Source: Pseudomonas sp. MF4836 (lineage in GTDB: Bacteria; Pseudomonadota; Gammaproteobacteria; Pseudomonadales; Pseudomonadaceae). From it: a DNA stretch of 64,000 bases. Numbering within the stretch: position 1 is the stretch's first letter; each line of letters starts with the position of its first letter. Below are positions 17,403 to 26,811 of the stretch, piece by piece. The translations under genes were made by a program, and so were the position numbers. The notes under the pieces are model-generated. The model had not been told where the DNA came from and ran no database searches. It saw nothing but the letters and a program-made list of their open reading frames with translations. The stretch spans positions 154,177 through 218,176 of the forward strand of contig NZ_MVOL01000014.1 in assembly GCF_002018875.1 (NCBI RefSeq), in the 5' to 3' direction.

Positions 17403-18305
17403 TCATTGTGGCCATTGCTCAAGCAGGATCGAGACGAATTTCTCCGCCGCCGGCGAAAGCGATGCCCCGCGGCGGTAGACGAGGCCCAAAGAACGGTTCA
17501 CCACCGGCTCGATCAAGGGGACGCTGACCAAGGTGGGATGATCCTGTGCCGGCATGGCCAGGCTTGGCATTGCTGAGACGCCCAACCCGGCTTCCACCAA
17601 CCCCAGGGAGGTTGAGAGGTGTTGAACCTCGTAGAACCACTGCGGGCGCCAGCTCAAGCCGGACAAGGCGTGATCCAGCAGCATGCGGTTGCCGCTCAGG
17701 CGCCCAACCCCGATAAGGCGGTAGTCGCTCAACTCAGACCAAGTGACCGAAGTGCGTCCAGCCAACTCATGATCACGTCGGCAGGCCAACACAAACGGCT
17801 CGATGACCAAGGGCACGAACTCGATGTCCGGATGCTGCCCACTCATCATATTGATCCCGAAATCAGCTTCTCCTCGCAACACCGCTTCAAGCCCCTCGTT
17901 GGCACTCAAATCCAGTAAGCGGATGCGAATCTGGGGGTAGCGCTCGTTGTACAGACGAATCACCGAAGGCAGGAAATAGAACGCGGCCGTAGGGATACAC
18001 GCCAGGGTCACTCGGCCAATCTGCCGCTCGGCAAGTTCGCGGATATTGAGAATCGACTCATCGAAGTCATCCAGCAATCGACGCGCCTTAGGCAGAAAGT
18101 CGCGTCCGACACTCGTCAGGCTGACCTTGCGCGTGGTGCGATCGAGCAACGCAGTGCCCAACCCTTCCTCGAGTTTTTTGATGCGGCGGCTGAGCGCAGG
18201 CTGAGACAAGTGCAAGGCATCGGCGGCTTCGTGGAAGCTGCCTAGTTCGGCGATTTTCACGAAAGATCGAATATCGTTGAGCTCATAGTCCATGTCTTGT
18301 CTCAT
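17403..18305 (-). CDS. LysR-family transcriptional regulator
   Basis: A 300-residue LysR protein (296 if the second Met, M-D-Y-E-L-N-D, is used). The N-terminal helix-turn-helix is textbook (G-S-F-H-E-A-A-D-A-L-H-L-S-Q-P-A-L-S-R-R-I-K-K-L-E). The effector domain starts near residue 95. It is divergent from the PrpF/GalD-type gene at 18459, with a 153-bp intergenic region that contains a T-N11-A box, so it very probably controls that cluster. GalR of gallate catabolism is one analogue, but no gallate ring-cleavage genes are nearby. Confidence 0.88.
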   Translation of the reverse strand: MRQDMDYELNDIRSFVKIAELGSFHEAADALHLSQPALSRRIKKLEEGLGTALLDRTTRKVSLTSVGRDFLPKARRLLDDFDESILNIRELAERQIGRVTLACIPTAAFYFLPSVIRLYNERYPQIRIRLLDLSANEGLEAVLRGEADFGINMMSGQHPDIEFVPLVIEPFVLACRRDHELAGRTSVTWSELSDYRLIGVGRLSGNRMLLDHALSGLSWRPQWFYEVQHLSTSLGLVEAGLGVSAMPSLAMPAQDHPTLVSVPLIEPVVNRSLGLVYRRGASLSPAAEKFVSILLEQWPQ

Positions 18306-18339
18306 CTGCAGAAGAAGTCGGGCAGCAATTTAACGCAAA

Positions 18340-18354
18340 TTTATCATTCGTAAA
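18340..18354. promoter_or_regulatory. Candidate LysR-type box between divergent genes
   Basis: TTTA-N7-TAAA is an interrupted dyad of the T-N11-A kind expected for LysR regulators. It lies in the AT-rich 153-bp region between the regulator and the PrpF/GalD-type gene. Confidence 0.45.
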
Positions 18355-18458
18355 ACGCAATAATCACGTCAATCTTTGCATTGGAAACATTTTTCAAAGC
18401 TTGAGACTCTTGCCTCCGGAGCATCAATTACCTCGATTGATTAACAAGAGTCGGTCTC

Positions 18459-19541
18459 ATGCAAAGAATTCCCTGTGTGCTGATGCGCGGTGGCACCTCC
18501 AAAGGCCCGGTTTTTCTCGACTGGGATTTGCCGGCAGCCATTGAGGCCCGTGACGAACTGCTGCTCAACTTGATGGGCTCCGGCCACGAGCTGGAGATCG
18601 ACGGGATCGGTGGTGGCAGTCCGCAAACCAGCAAGGTTGCGATTGTCAGCCCTTCGCTGCACCCGGACGCGGATGTTGACTACCTGTTCGTCCAGGTAAT
18701 GGTTTCGCAACGCAGGGTCGACAGCGCGCCCAACTGCGGCAACATGCTGTGCGCTGTCGGCCCTTTCGCTATCGAGCAGGGCCTGGTCAAAGGCACCCCG
18801 GGCCGCACCCGGGTCCGCATTCGCAACGTAAACACAGGGACCTTTGTCAATTCCGACGTGTACACACCGAATGCCAAGGTCAGTTACGAGGGCGACACCG
18901 CCATCGACGGCGTGCCGGGTACCGCAGCGCCCGTACAACTGACGTTCCTCGATGCGGCCGGCAGCAAGACCGGCAAGCTCTTCCCTACCGGCAATACGCA
19001 AGACGTGATCGATGGCATTTCGGTGACTTGCATCGATATGGCAATGCCCATGGTGCTGATCGAGGCCAGTCAACTGGGCAAGCGTGGCGATGAAAGTCCC
19101 GCAGAACTGGACGCCGATAAAGACTTCCTGCAGCGCCTTGAGTCATTGCGGCTTCAGGCGGGCCGGGCCATGGGCCTGGGCGATGTCGGCGACAAAGTGA
19201 TTCCAAAGCCAGTGCTGGTCTCACCCCCAAAAGCCGGCGGCACGATCCAGGTTCGCTATTTCATGCCACATAGCTGCCACCGCGCCCTTGCCATTACCGG
19301 CTCGATTGGTTTGGCGACCGCGTGCGTGATAGAAGGCAGCGTCGTCGCACAGATGCTCGGCGGGATCAGTACACCGCGCCTGGAAGCGGTGCGTATCGAG
19401 CACCCAAGCGGCGCAATTGATGTCGTATTGTCATACACCGGCGTCAACGGTGAGACAATCCAGGCTTCTGTCGTACGCACTGCCCGCAGGCTTTTCTCCG
19501 GCTTCGTCTATGCCGCGGACTCTCAGCGCCTCGCCGGATAA
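18459..19541 (+). CDS. PrpF/GalD-family isomerase (4-oxalomesaconate tautomerase or aconitate-type isomerase)
   Basis: The 360-residue protein has the diaminopimelate-epimerase-like double barrel of PrpF proteins: M-R-G-G-T-S-K-G at residues 9-16, G-I-G-G-G-S-P-Q-T-S-K near 50, A-P-N-C-G-N-M-L near 95 with the presumed catalytic Cys, and G-S-I-G-L-A-T-A-C near 285. These enzymes shift double bonds in tricarboxylates. GalD (4-oxalomesaconate), PrpF (2-methylaconitate) and aconitate delta-isomerase are members. The gene order with DctA, CitMHS and OprD proteins, and the absence of galA/B/C or prp genes, makes an aconitate-like substrate worth considering. The reaction itself is not determined. 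Confidence 0.8.
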   Translation: MQRIPCVLMRGGTSKGPVFLDWDLPAAIEARDELLLNLMGSGHELEIDGIGGGSPQTSKVAIVSPSLHPDADVDYLFVQVMVSQRRVDSAPNCGNMLCAVGPFAIEQGLVKGTPGRTRVRIRNVNTGTFVNSDVYTPNAKVSYEGDTAIDGVPGTAAPVQLTFLDAAGSKTGKLFPTGNTQDVIDGISVTCIDMAMPMVLIEASQLGKRGDESPAELDADKDFLQRLESLRLQAGRAMGLGDVGDKVIPKPVLVSPPKAGGTIQVRYFMPHSCHRALAITGSIGLATACVIEGSVVAQMLGGISTPRLEAVRIEHPSGAIDVVLSYTGVNGETIQASVVRTARRLFSGFVYAADSQRLAG

Positions 19542-19596
19542 CCCCGGTGGTCGTTGGCATTTTTGCATCCGCACAATTCTAAAAATGGGTGATGCC

Positions 19597-20898
19597 ATGA
19601 AAGTTGTTAAATCGCTCTACTTCCAGATTCTCTGCGCCGTGGTACTGGGCATCGTGGTCGGACACTTCTGGGCCCAGCAGGCCATCGCGCTCAAACCATT
19701 GGGTGATGCCTTTATCAAGCTCATCAAGATGATGATTGCCCCCGTGGTGTTCTGCACCATCGTCACCGGCATCGCCGGGATGAGTGACAAACGCTCACTC
19801 GGCCGACTGCTCAGCAAAACCATGTTGCTGTTCTTCGTACTGACGGTGATCAGCCTGATCATTGGCCTGGTGGCGGTGTATGTGTTCCAGCCGGGCGCTG
19901 GCATGAACATCGATCCCAGCCAACTGAGCACCAAAGGCTTGGCCCAGTACACGGAGTCGGCCGCAAAGCTTGGGTTTGTGGAGTTTTTCATGCACATCAT
20001 TCCCGAGACCTTTATCGGTGCCTTCAGTAAAGGAGAAGTGCTGCCTGTGCTGTTCATTGCCGTGCTGTCCGGCTTTGCCTTGTCATCACTGGGCGAGCGT
20101 GGCAAGCCGGTTCTCGACGTACTTGAATCGGCCTCGCACATGGTCTTCAAGATCTTCGCCTACCTGATGCGTTTTGCACCGTTCGGCGCTTTTGGGGCCT
20201 TGGCATTCACCGTCGGCCAGTACGGCATCACATCGCTCGGCTCGCTGGCGAAGCTGATCATGACCTTGTACATCGCCTGCGGCTTCTTCGTGTTCGTAGT
20301 ATTGGGCAGCATCTGCCGCGCCAACGGCTTCAGCCTGTGGAAACTGCTTCGCTACTTTCGCGAAGAGTTCCTGGTGGTGCTCGGGACCTCGTCCACGGAA
20401 CCTGTCATGCCGCGAATGCTGGAGAAGCTCGAAGCACTGGGCTGCAAAAAAGGGGTCGTGGGCCTGGTACTGCCCACCGGCTACTCGTTCAACCTGGACG
20501 GCACCGCCATCTACCTGTCGTTGGCGGCGATCTTCATTGCCCAGGCCTGCAATATTGACCTGAGCCTGACGCAAATCATCACCATGCTGGCGATCATGCT
20601 GCTGTCCTCCAAAGGCGCCGCCGGCGTTACTGGCAGCGGGTTCGTGGCACTGGCCTCGACACTGACGGTCATTCACGACATCCCGTTGGCCGGCCTGGCG
20701 TTACTGATCGGCGTTGACCGCTTCATGTCTGAAGCGCGAGCCCTGACCAGCCTGGCCAGTAACGCTGTTGCGACGGTGGTGATTTCGATGTCTGAAAATG
20801 CCTGCCACCGCGAAACGCTGTCCCGGGTGCTCGACGCAAAACCCGATCCTGCAACCGGAGAAGCCTGGCAAGACCTGAAGGTCGCCAAACGCATCTAG
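19597..20898 (+). CDS. Dicarboxylate/cation symporter, DctA family
   Basis: From the ATG at 19597 the protein has 433 residues, normal for DctA (C4-dicarboxylate:H+/Na+ symport, inner membrane). Family signatures are present: F-I-K-L-I-K-M-M-I-A-P-V-V-F near 40, the Ser-rich hairpin V-L-G-T-S-S-T-E-P-V-M-P-R-M near 270, and F-N-L-D-G-T-A-I-Y near 303. The hairpin reads S-T-E-P-V where classical DctA has S-S-E-S-A, which may reflect a different carboxylate. It starts 55 bp after the isomerase gene and is probably in its operon. Confidence 0.88.
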   Translation: MKVVKSLYFQILCAVVLGIVVGHFWAQQAIALKPLGDAFIKLIKMMIAPVVFCTIVTGIAGMSDKRSLGRLLSKTMLLFFVLTVISLIIGLVAVYVFQPGAGMNIDPSQLSTKGLAQYTESAAKLGFVEFFMHIIPETFIGAFSKGEVLPVLFIAVLSGFALSSLGERGKPVLDVLESASHMVFKIFAYLMRFAPFGAFGALAFTVGQYGITSLGSLAKLIMTLYIACGFFVFVVLGSICRANGFSLWKLLRYFREEFLVVLGTSSTEPVMPRMLEKLEALGCKKGVVGLVLPTGYSFNLDGTAIYLSLAAIFIAQACNIDLSLTQIITMLAIMLLSSKGAAGVTGSGFVALASTLTVIHDIPLAGLALLIGVDRFMSEARALTSLASNAVATVVISMSENACHRETLSRVLDAKPDPATGEAWQDLKVAKRI

Positions 20899-21030
20899 CG
20901 AAAGCCGCAAACAGCTTCCCCTCACTTAACTGCTCCCCTCCCCGCCAGGCGCCATTGTGCAGCCAGGCGGGTCAGGACTCGTGCGCCTCGGCGTTAGCCA
21001 TTCTTACGATAACAACAAGAGAATCGTCCT

Positions 21031-22335
21031 ATGCTCGCTTTCCTTGGCCTGGCCATGGTGGTCGTATTCACCGTCCTCATCATGACGAAGCGTTTGTCGC
21101 CAATCGTCGCGCTCACCGTTGTACCTATCGTATTCGCCGTGATCGGCGGTTTCGGCGGCACCACCGGCAAAATGATGCTCGACGGTCTGAAGATGGTCGC
21201 GCCGTCTGCCGCATTGCTGCTGTTTGCGATCCTGTTCTTCGGCCTGATGATCGACGCAGGCTTGTTCGATCCGCTGATCCGCAAGATCCTCAAGCGGGTC
21301 AATGGTGACCCGATGAAGATCGCGGTGGGCACCGCTCTCCTGTCTTTGCTGGTCGCACTCGACGGCGACGGCACCACAACCTACATGATTACCTGCGCGG
21401 CGATGCTGCCGCTGTATAAGCGTATCGGCATGAATCCGATGATCCTGGCGACCATTTCCATGCTGTCGCTGAGCATCATGAGCGGCATGACACCTTGGGG
21501 CGGCCCCGCCACGCGGGCCATCGCCGCGCTGGGCCTGGATGCCGGCGAATACTTCGTGCCGTTGCTGCCAACCATGATCGGCGGCGCCATGTGGGTGGTC
21601 TTCACGGCCTTCATACTGGGGCGAGCCGAGCGCAAGCGTATCGGCAACGTGCAACTGCAAAGCGGTGGCGGCAATTGCTACATCAACGCGATTCTTGAGG
21701 ACACCCCCCACAAGCGTCCGAAACTGGCCTACGTCAACCTGGTTCTGGTTATCGCGGTGATGGCGGCCCTGGTGATGGGGCTGATGCATTCCGCGATCCT
21801 GTTCCTGATCGGCTTTGTGCTCGCGCTGATGATCAACTACCCGCAATTGGATATTCAGAAAGAACGCATCCTGGCGCACTCAGGCAATGCCATGACCGTC
21901 GTGCTGCTGGTGTTTGCCGCCGGGATTTTTGCTGGGATTTTTTCCGGCACCAAGATGGTCGATGCCCTGGCCCAGACCCTGGTCGACTGGATCCCGCCGT
22001 CTTGGGGCCACTTGTTTCCACTGGTGGTTGCGATCACCAGCATGCCGCTGACCTTCGTGCTCTCCAATGACGCCTACTACTTTGGTGTGGTGCCGATCCT
22101 GGCCAATGCCGCCGCGGCTTACGGCATCGATCCGGTAGAAATCGCGCGGGCCTCGATTCTGGGGCAGCCCGTGCACCTGATGAGCCCGTTGGTTGCCTCG
22201 ACCCTGTTGTTGGTCGGTATGGTCGACCGCGACATCGGCGACTTCCAGAAAGCCACCGTCAAATGGGCGGTGCTGACCTCCCTGGTCGTCACCGCGCTGG
22301 CCTTACTGACCGGGGCCATCAGCCTGTTCACCTGA
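21031..22335 (+). CDS. CitMHS-family citrate-divalent metal symporter
   Basis: A 434-residue protein with about 12 membrane segments. Recognisable features of CitM/CitH-type carriers are L-T-V-V-P-I-V-F near 29, the D-G-D-G-T-T-T-Y motif near 110, G-G-P-A-T-R near 157 and L-S-N-D-A-Y-Y-F-G-V near 345. The family takes up citrate complexed with Mg2+ or Ca2+ in exchange for protons. It follows the DctA-like gene by 132 bp on the same strand, giving the cluster two different carboxylate carriers. Confidence 0.88.
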   Translation: MLAFLGLAMVVVFTVLIMTKRLSPIVALTVVPIVFAVIGGFGGTTGKMMLDGLKMVAPSAALLLFAILFFGLMIDAGLFDPLIRKILKRVNGDPMKIAVGTALLSLLVALDGDGTTTYMITCAAMLPLYKRIGMNPMILATISMLSLSIMSGMTPWGGPATRAIAALGLDAGEYFVPLLPTMIGGAMWVVFTAFILGRAERKRIGNVQLQSGGGNCYINAILEDTPHKRPKLAYVNLVLVIAVMAALVMGLMHSAILFLIGFVLALMINYPQLDIQKERILAHSGNAMTVVLLVFAAGIFAGIFSGTKMVDALAQTLVDWIPPSWGHLFPLVVAITSMPLTFVLSNDAYYFGVVPILANAAAAYGIDPVEIARASILGQPVHLMSPLVASTLLLVGMVDRDIGDFQKATVKWAVLTSLVVTALALLTGAISLFT

Positions 22336-22420
22336 TTCACCTCCCTGCTGCCTTTCAACGCGCCTCCCCTCGGGGCGCGTGCTGTCCTGCACTCCAAATA
22401 ACAACAATGAGACATTTGCC

Positions 22421-23674
22421 ATGAACCCTGTGTATGCCCGTCGGGCCCTGTTTTGCGTGTTAGGTCTAGTGCCATTCGCCGGCGCCAGTGCCGAAGGCTT
22501 TATTGATGACAGCACCCTCAAACTGCAACTGCGCAATGTGTATTTCAACGAGAATTTTCGCGACGAGCACGGCTTGAGTGCACGAGCGGCCAGAACGGCG
22601 AAAAGCGAGCGCACTGAATGGGCCCAAGGATTCTTGCTGGACTATCAGTCCGGATTCACCGTCGGCACCCTCGGCTTTGGCGTCGATGCCCTGGGGCTGT
22701 ATGGCGTAAAGCTTGACTCAGGACGCGGTCGCAGCGGCACCGGGCTAATGCCGGTTCATGACGACGGCCGCGCAGCCGGCGAATTTGCCAGCGCTGGCGC
22801 CACCGCAAAAGCGAGGTTCGCCAAAACCACGATCAAGTACGGCACCCTGCTGCCCAAAACACCGGTACTGATTTACAACGACGCGCGCTTGTTGCCCCAG
22901 ACCTATCAGGGCACTCAGATCAGCAGCAACGACATTGAAAACCTGACCGTCACCGGCGGGCACCTGGACCGTTTCAAATTACGCGACTCCACCGACAGCG
23001 TGCCGATCGTGCCTGACGGCTACAGCGGGGGGGAATCGGGGGACTTCAACTATGTTGGGGCCGAGTACAAATGGGGGAAAAACACCCGCCTGAGTTATTT
23101 CTACGGGGAACTGGAGAATTTTTACCGGCAGAACTTCGCCGGCATCCAGCGCGACCTGCCACTGGCCGGTGGCGTGCTGACCGGTGACCTGCGCTACTTC
23201 GCCAGCGTGGATAGCGGCTCTGCCTACGCAGGTAAAATCGATAACAACATGCTCAGCGGCCAATTGTCCTACGCGATCGCTGGCCACACCGTCGGTGGGG
23301 GCTACCAGAGCCTGCGTGGCGACGCCGGTTTGCCCTACATCAGTGGCGCAACCGTGTACTCGTTCAGCAACGCCGGTATTGGCAAGTTCATCGAGGAAGA
23401 CGAAAAGACCTGGATGCTCAGTTACGGCTACAACTTCGCCACCGTCGGCGTGCCCGGCCTGACCTTCTCTACGCGCTATCTGAGCGGCAATGACGGCAAG
23501 TCCACGACCACGGTTAAGGAATGGGAGCGTGATGCTGAGCTGGCCTACGTTGTGCAAACCGGCACGCTCAAGGGGCTGGGTGTGCGCATGCGCAACTATG
23601 TCTACCGCTCTGAGTTCTCCCGAGGGCGCGACAGCAATCGCCTCTACCTCACCTATGACATCGCCCTCTGGTAA
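22421..23674 (+). CDS. OprD-family outer-membrane porin
   Basis: The ATG at 22421 gives 417 residues with a signal peptide cleaved about after A-S-A (residue 24). The mature start E-G-F-I-D-D-S-T-L-K-L-Q-L-R-N-V-Y-F-N is the classic OprD opening, followed by R-T-E-W-A-Q-G-F, and the C-terminus ends in an outer-membrane-type aromatic (Y-D-I-A-L-W). OprD porins admit specific small acids. In this operon a tri- or dicarboxylate is expected, as for OpdH and tricarboxylates, but specificity is not readable. Confidence 0.9.
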   Translation: MNPVYARRALFCVLGLVPFAGASAEGFIDDSTLKLQLRNVYFNENFRDEHGLSARAARTAKSERTEWAQGFLLDYQSGFTVGTLGFGVDALGLYGVKLDSGRGRSGTGLMPVHDDGRAAGEFASAGATAKARFAKTTIKYGTLLPKTPVLIYNDARLLPQTYQGTQISSNDIENLTVTGGHLDRFKLRDSTDSVPIVPDGYSGGESGDFNYVGAEYKWGKNTRLSYFYGELENFYRQNFAGIQRDLPLAGGVLTGDLRYFASVDSGSAYAGKIDNNMLSGQLSYAIAGHTVGGGYQSLRGDAGLPYISGATVYSFSNAGIGKFIEEDEKTWMLSYGYNFATVGVPGLTFSTRYLSGNDGKSTTTVKEWERDAELAYVVQTGTLKGLGVRMRNYVYRSEFSRGRDSNRLYLTYDIALW

Positions 23675-23682
23675 GTCGACGA

Positions 23683-23706
23683 TTGCGGCCCTTGCGGCCG
23701 CTTTCC
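23683..23706 (+). terminator. Weak hairpin after the porin gene
   Basis: GCGGCC and GGCCGC pair around CTTGC and are followed by a short T-rich run (CTTTCC). It is a poor terminator and may only partly separate the porin and chemoreceptor transcripts. Confidence 0.4.
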
Positions 23707-23733
23707 TACAGGTTCAGGTGAGGAATCCCCTAC

Positions 23734-25404
23734 ATGCTGTTCAAGAACAAAGTACTGATCCTGGTGCTGGCCCCCGTGGTGCTGTTGTCCTCGGTGCTGG
23801 CACTGACAACAAGCGCCACCCTGCTGTCGGGCGCCGAGCACGAAGTCACGGTGACCCGCGAGCGTCTGCTCGATGAAAGCCGGGAACGCTTGAAAGACTA
23901 CGCCACGCTTGCGCAAACCTCTGTGGCGGAACTGTATGCGCAGGCTGAGGCAGGGGACAAGGCAACACGTGAGCTGGCGATAGCGCGACTGTCCAAAATG
24001 AAGTTCGGCGACGATGGCTATTTTATCGGTTACGACAGTCAGGTCGTGCGCTTGTTTCGTGGCGACAACAGCGAAGGCGTCGGCACCAATATGAGTGACC
24101 GCAAAGACAAAAACGGGATTTACCTGAATCGGGAAATGGTTGCCGCAGCGAAGAACGGCAGCCACTTCGTCAATTATTCCGGAGCCCTGATCAACACGGA
24201 TAAAGTCGTTCCAAAACTGGCCTACAGTCTTTACCTGCCGGCCTGGGACATGGTGGTGGTGACGGCCATTAACCTCGACACCATCGAAAACCAGGTGGCC
24301 CAGGTGCGAGGGGAAATCCATCAGCGTGTGCGCAGCCTCGTCTATGGGATAACCGTCATAGCCCTGATTGCGCTGGGAATCATCGGCGCGCTCGCGTTGT
24401 TATTGGTGAAAAAAAGCCTGCGTCCCCTGTCGCGAATTCGCGAACACCTCGATGAAATCGCAGCGGGCGAAGGCGACCTGACGCGACGCTTACCCGCAAG
24501 TCGCGATGAGTTCGGACAGGTGGCGGTGTCGTTCAATGCATTTGCCGACAAGATCCACGGGCTGGTCAGCCAGATCATTAGCATGGCCCGGGAGCTGAAT
24601 GAGTCGGTCACCCAAGTAGCGGAACAGAGCCAGTGCATCGATCACGTCATGGAGCAACAGCGCCAGGAAACCGATCAGGTCGCCGCAGCAATCAATCAGA
24701 TGTCTTCCGCGGCGCAGGAGGTGGCCGTCAGTGCCCAGAGCGCTTCAGATGCAGCAGCCGAAACCGACCAGCAGGCCCAGCATGCCAGGCAGGTCGTCAA
24801 TGAAAGCATCGCCCGCCTGGACGCGCTGACCGCTGACCTGTCCACGGGCGGAGTGTCGTTAAAAAGTCTGCAAGGCGATGTAGAAGGCATTGTCACGGTG
24901 CTGGATGTCATCCGCTCAATCGCCGAGCAGACCAACCTGCTGGCACTCAATGCTGCTATCGAAGCGGCACGGGCCGGGGACGCGGGGCGCGGGTTTGCAG
25001 TGGTAGCCGATGAAGTACGCGCATTGGCAAGCCGGACGCAACTAAGCACCCAGGAAATTCAAGCCATGATCGAGCGGCTTAACCAGGCCACGACCAAGGT
25101 CGTCACCGCGATGAGCCACTCCGGCGAAGCGGGCAATGGCGCAAGCCTGCACGCTGAGCAGGCTGGCCAGTCGTTGGGCAAAGCGGTCAAACTGATCGTT
25201 ACCATCAATACGATGAACGCGCACATTGCCAGTGCCGCTCAGGAGCAGACGTCAGTGGCCGAAGAAATCAACCGTAGCGTCCATCAAATTGCTCGCGCGA
25301 TTGAAAGCGTCGCGGACCAGACCCAAAACGGCGTGAAAACTGTCGATGAGCTATACGCCATAGGCCATCGCCTTGAAGGTCTGTTAAGGCAATTCAAGAT
25401 TTAA
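23734..25404 (+). CDS. Methyl-accepting chemotaxis protein with a single-Cache sensor domain
   Basis: The 556-residue chemoreceptor has TM1 at residues 7-29, a periplasmic domain from about 35 to 200 with the sCache_2 pattern (D-D-G-Y-F-I-G-Y-D near 94, and G-S-H-F-V-N-Y near 145), TM2 at about 205-227, a HAMP domain (L-R-P-L-S-R-I-R), and the signalling hairpin E-Q-T-N-L-L-A-L-N-A-A-I-E-A-A near residue 400. sCache receptors in Pseudomonas sense small organic acids such as malate. Its place at the end of the carboxylate cluster suggests chemotaxis towards the transported compound. Confidence 0.9.
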   Translation: MLFKNKVLILVLAPVVLLSSVLALTTSATLLSGAEHEVTVTRERLLDESRERLKDYATLAQTSVAELYAQAEAGDKATRELAIARLSKMKFGDDGYFIGYDSQVVRLFRGDNSEGVGTNMSDRKDKNGIYLNREMVAAAKNGSHFVNYSGALINTDKVVPKLAYSLYLPAWDMVVVTAINLDTIENQVAQVRGEIHQRVRSLVYGITVIALIALGIIGALALLLVKKSLRPLSRIREHLDEIAAGEGDLTRRLPASRDEFGQVAVSFNAFADKIHGLVSQIISMARELNESVTQVAEQSQCIDHVMEQQRQETDQVAAAINQMSSAAQEVAVSAQSASDAAAETDQQAQHARQVVNESIARLDALTADLSTGGVSLKSLQGDVEGIVTVLDVIRSIAEQTNLLALNAAIEAARAGDAGRGFAVVADEVRALASRTQLSTQEIQAMIERLNQATTKVVTAMSHSGEAGNGASLHAEQAGQSLGKAVKLIVTINTMNAHIASAAQEQTSVAEEINRSVHQIARAIESVADQTQNGVKTVDELYAIGHRLEGLLRQFKI

Positions 25405-25664
25405 CCAGGCTACGCGTGACCGGCAATGCCAATCGAATTGAGTTCCCTCTGGCTTAGTAGACGCTGAATGACTGCTCCAAAAGCGGTCGCCCACTCCCTA
25501 AGAAACCCAGGGCGATTCAGTGACGCTCGTAACGGATGTTCACTGTTTTGATCTCGGTGATACGAGCTACCGCCCCGCGGTCTCTATAGTGCTCATGGTG
25601 CTTGACCCTGTAGTGGCTATAACCCTCACGCTGGCAGCAAATTCGCATTTAATAGGGATTCATC

Positions 25665-26120
25665 ATGGACAACCGCATCCCTCCGCCGCTGGTTGCTGCC
25701 CTGTTCGGTCTGCTGATATGGTTGGCTGCTCGACACTTACCGGGAGCCCTGGAGCTGCCTATCGAGTGGCGCACCAGCCTGGCGCTGGTGGTTTTGCTAG
25801 CAGGCATAGCTATTTGTCTAACCGGCGTGCTTTCCTTCCGCCGCGCCCGCACCACAGTCAATCCACTCAAGCCGGAAACGGCTTCGGCACTCGTCAGCTC
25901 GGGGGTCTACAAATACACACGCAACCCAATGTATTTAGGCTTCGCCACAGTTCTAACAGCCTGGTCAATCTTCCTGGCCTGGCCGCCGGCGCTCCTGGGC
26001 GTGCTGGGCTTCGTGATTTACATGAACCTCTTCCAGATCGGGCCGGAGGAGCGAGCCCTTGCCAGTCTTTTCGGGAGAGCATTCACTCAATACTGCAGCC
26101 GGGTTAGGCGTTGGCTCTAG
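25665..26120 (+). CDS. Isoprenylcysteine carboxyl methyltransferase-like membrane protein
   Basis: A 151-residue integral membrane protein with four hydrophobic segments. It has the family's SAM-binding C-terminal signature: G-V-Y-K-Y-T-R-N-P-M-Y-L-G near residue 80 and G-P-E-E-R-A-L near 125, followed by F-x-x-Y-C-S-R-V-R-R-W. Bacterial members methylate unknown lipid or thiol substrates. The preceding 260 bp holds no gene. Confidence 0.85.
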   Translation: MDNRIPPPLVAALFGLLIWLAARHLPGALELPIEWRTSLALVVLLAGIAICLTGVLSFRRARTTVNPLKPETASALVSSGVYKYTRNPMYLGFATVLTAWSIFLAWPPALLGVLGFVIYMNLFQIGPEERALASLFGRAFTQYCSRVRRWL

Positions 26121-26273
26121 AAAGGGGAGCGGGTGCGGGGCCTGTTTTATGTCCGTGGAAACGAGCCCCCCCCCTAGACGGGTACACCGTAAGCGTACGG
26201 TGAACACACCTAACCTGATGCAGTATTCAGAGCAACGATGCCCTCACGGCAGTACCTAAAAACTATTTCCGAC

Positions 26274-26687
26274 CTATTCGATTTGGTAATTCAACCAAAT
26301 ATGGTGCGTGCCATCGACGTCGATTCTGATCCCTCCTGATCCTGATATCCCTCTCAAATCGCCTGTACCGCTGCCTCCGACTATGCAGAAAAACTCATCT
26401 GCTCGATCAGTGCCTGTGGTGGAGGCGGAGTGGATGAAGTTGAAGGCGCCCTCTTTCCCATTCACCGCACCTTTGAAGCTTTCAATTGCAATGTAACTGC
26501 CCGTCCTAGTCGTCTGGTCGAACGCCGCAGTAAAAACTGTTGAGGAAACACCGTCGACAGCACCCGAGTAGCATTTCTCCATGGTGCTGATCGACACTGG
26601 CAAGGAGGTTGTAATCTCAGGGGTTGGGCTCAGGCCTGTCGGCTTGAAATTCTTAGTGGAAAAAGTAGCTAACGCTTCCATTCGCAT
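26274..26687 (-). CDS. DUF3224 domain protein
   Basis: A 137-residue cytoplasmic protein with the DUF3224 pattern: Y-S-G-A-V-D-G-V-S-S near 39, T-G-S-Y-I-A-I-E-S-F-K-G near 62, N-F-I-H-S-A near 83, and the glycine-rich G-S-G-T-G-D-L-R-G-I-S-G-S-G near 105. These form a small allene-oxide-cyclase-like beta barrel. No enzyme activity is established to my knowledge. It stands alone. Confidence 0.82.
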   Translation of the reverse strand: MRMEALATFSTKNFKPTGLSPTPEITTSLPVSISTMEKCYSGAVDGVSSTVFTAAFDQTTRTGSYIAIESFKGAVNGKEGAFNFIHSASTTGTDRADEFFCIVGGSGTGDLRGISGSGGIRIDVDGTHHIWLNYQIE

Positions 26688-26811
26688 CTGTCTCTATCCA
26701 AATGAGTGAGGCGCTAATTCTACTCCACAGCACAGCACGTACGGAGCCAAAACGCTCTGCGCAACTAAGCCTATTTGCATTTTTTAACAGCCCGGAAGAG
26801 GCGATACATCA

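Noticed and set aside
20086..20676. 196-aa minus-strand frame inside the DctA-like gene
   Set aside because: Composition (His/Gln/Arg-rich) is that of an antisense shadow.
21004..21879. 291-aa minus-strand frame inside the CitMHS-like gene
   Set aside because: Antisense shadow of a hydrophobic carrier gene, with His/Gln-rich composition.
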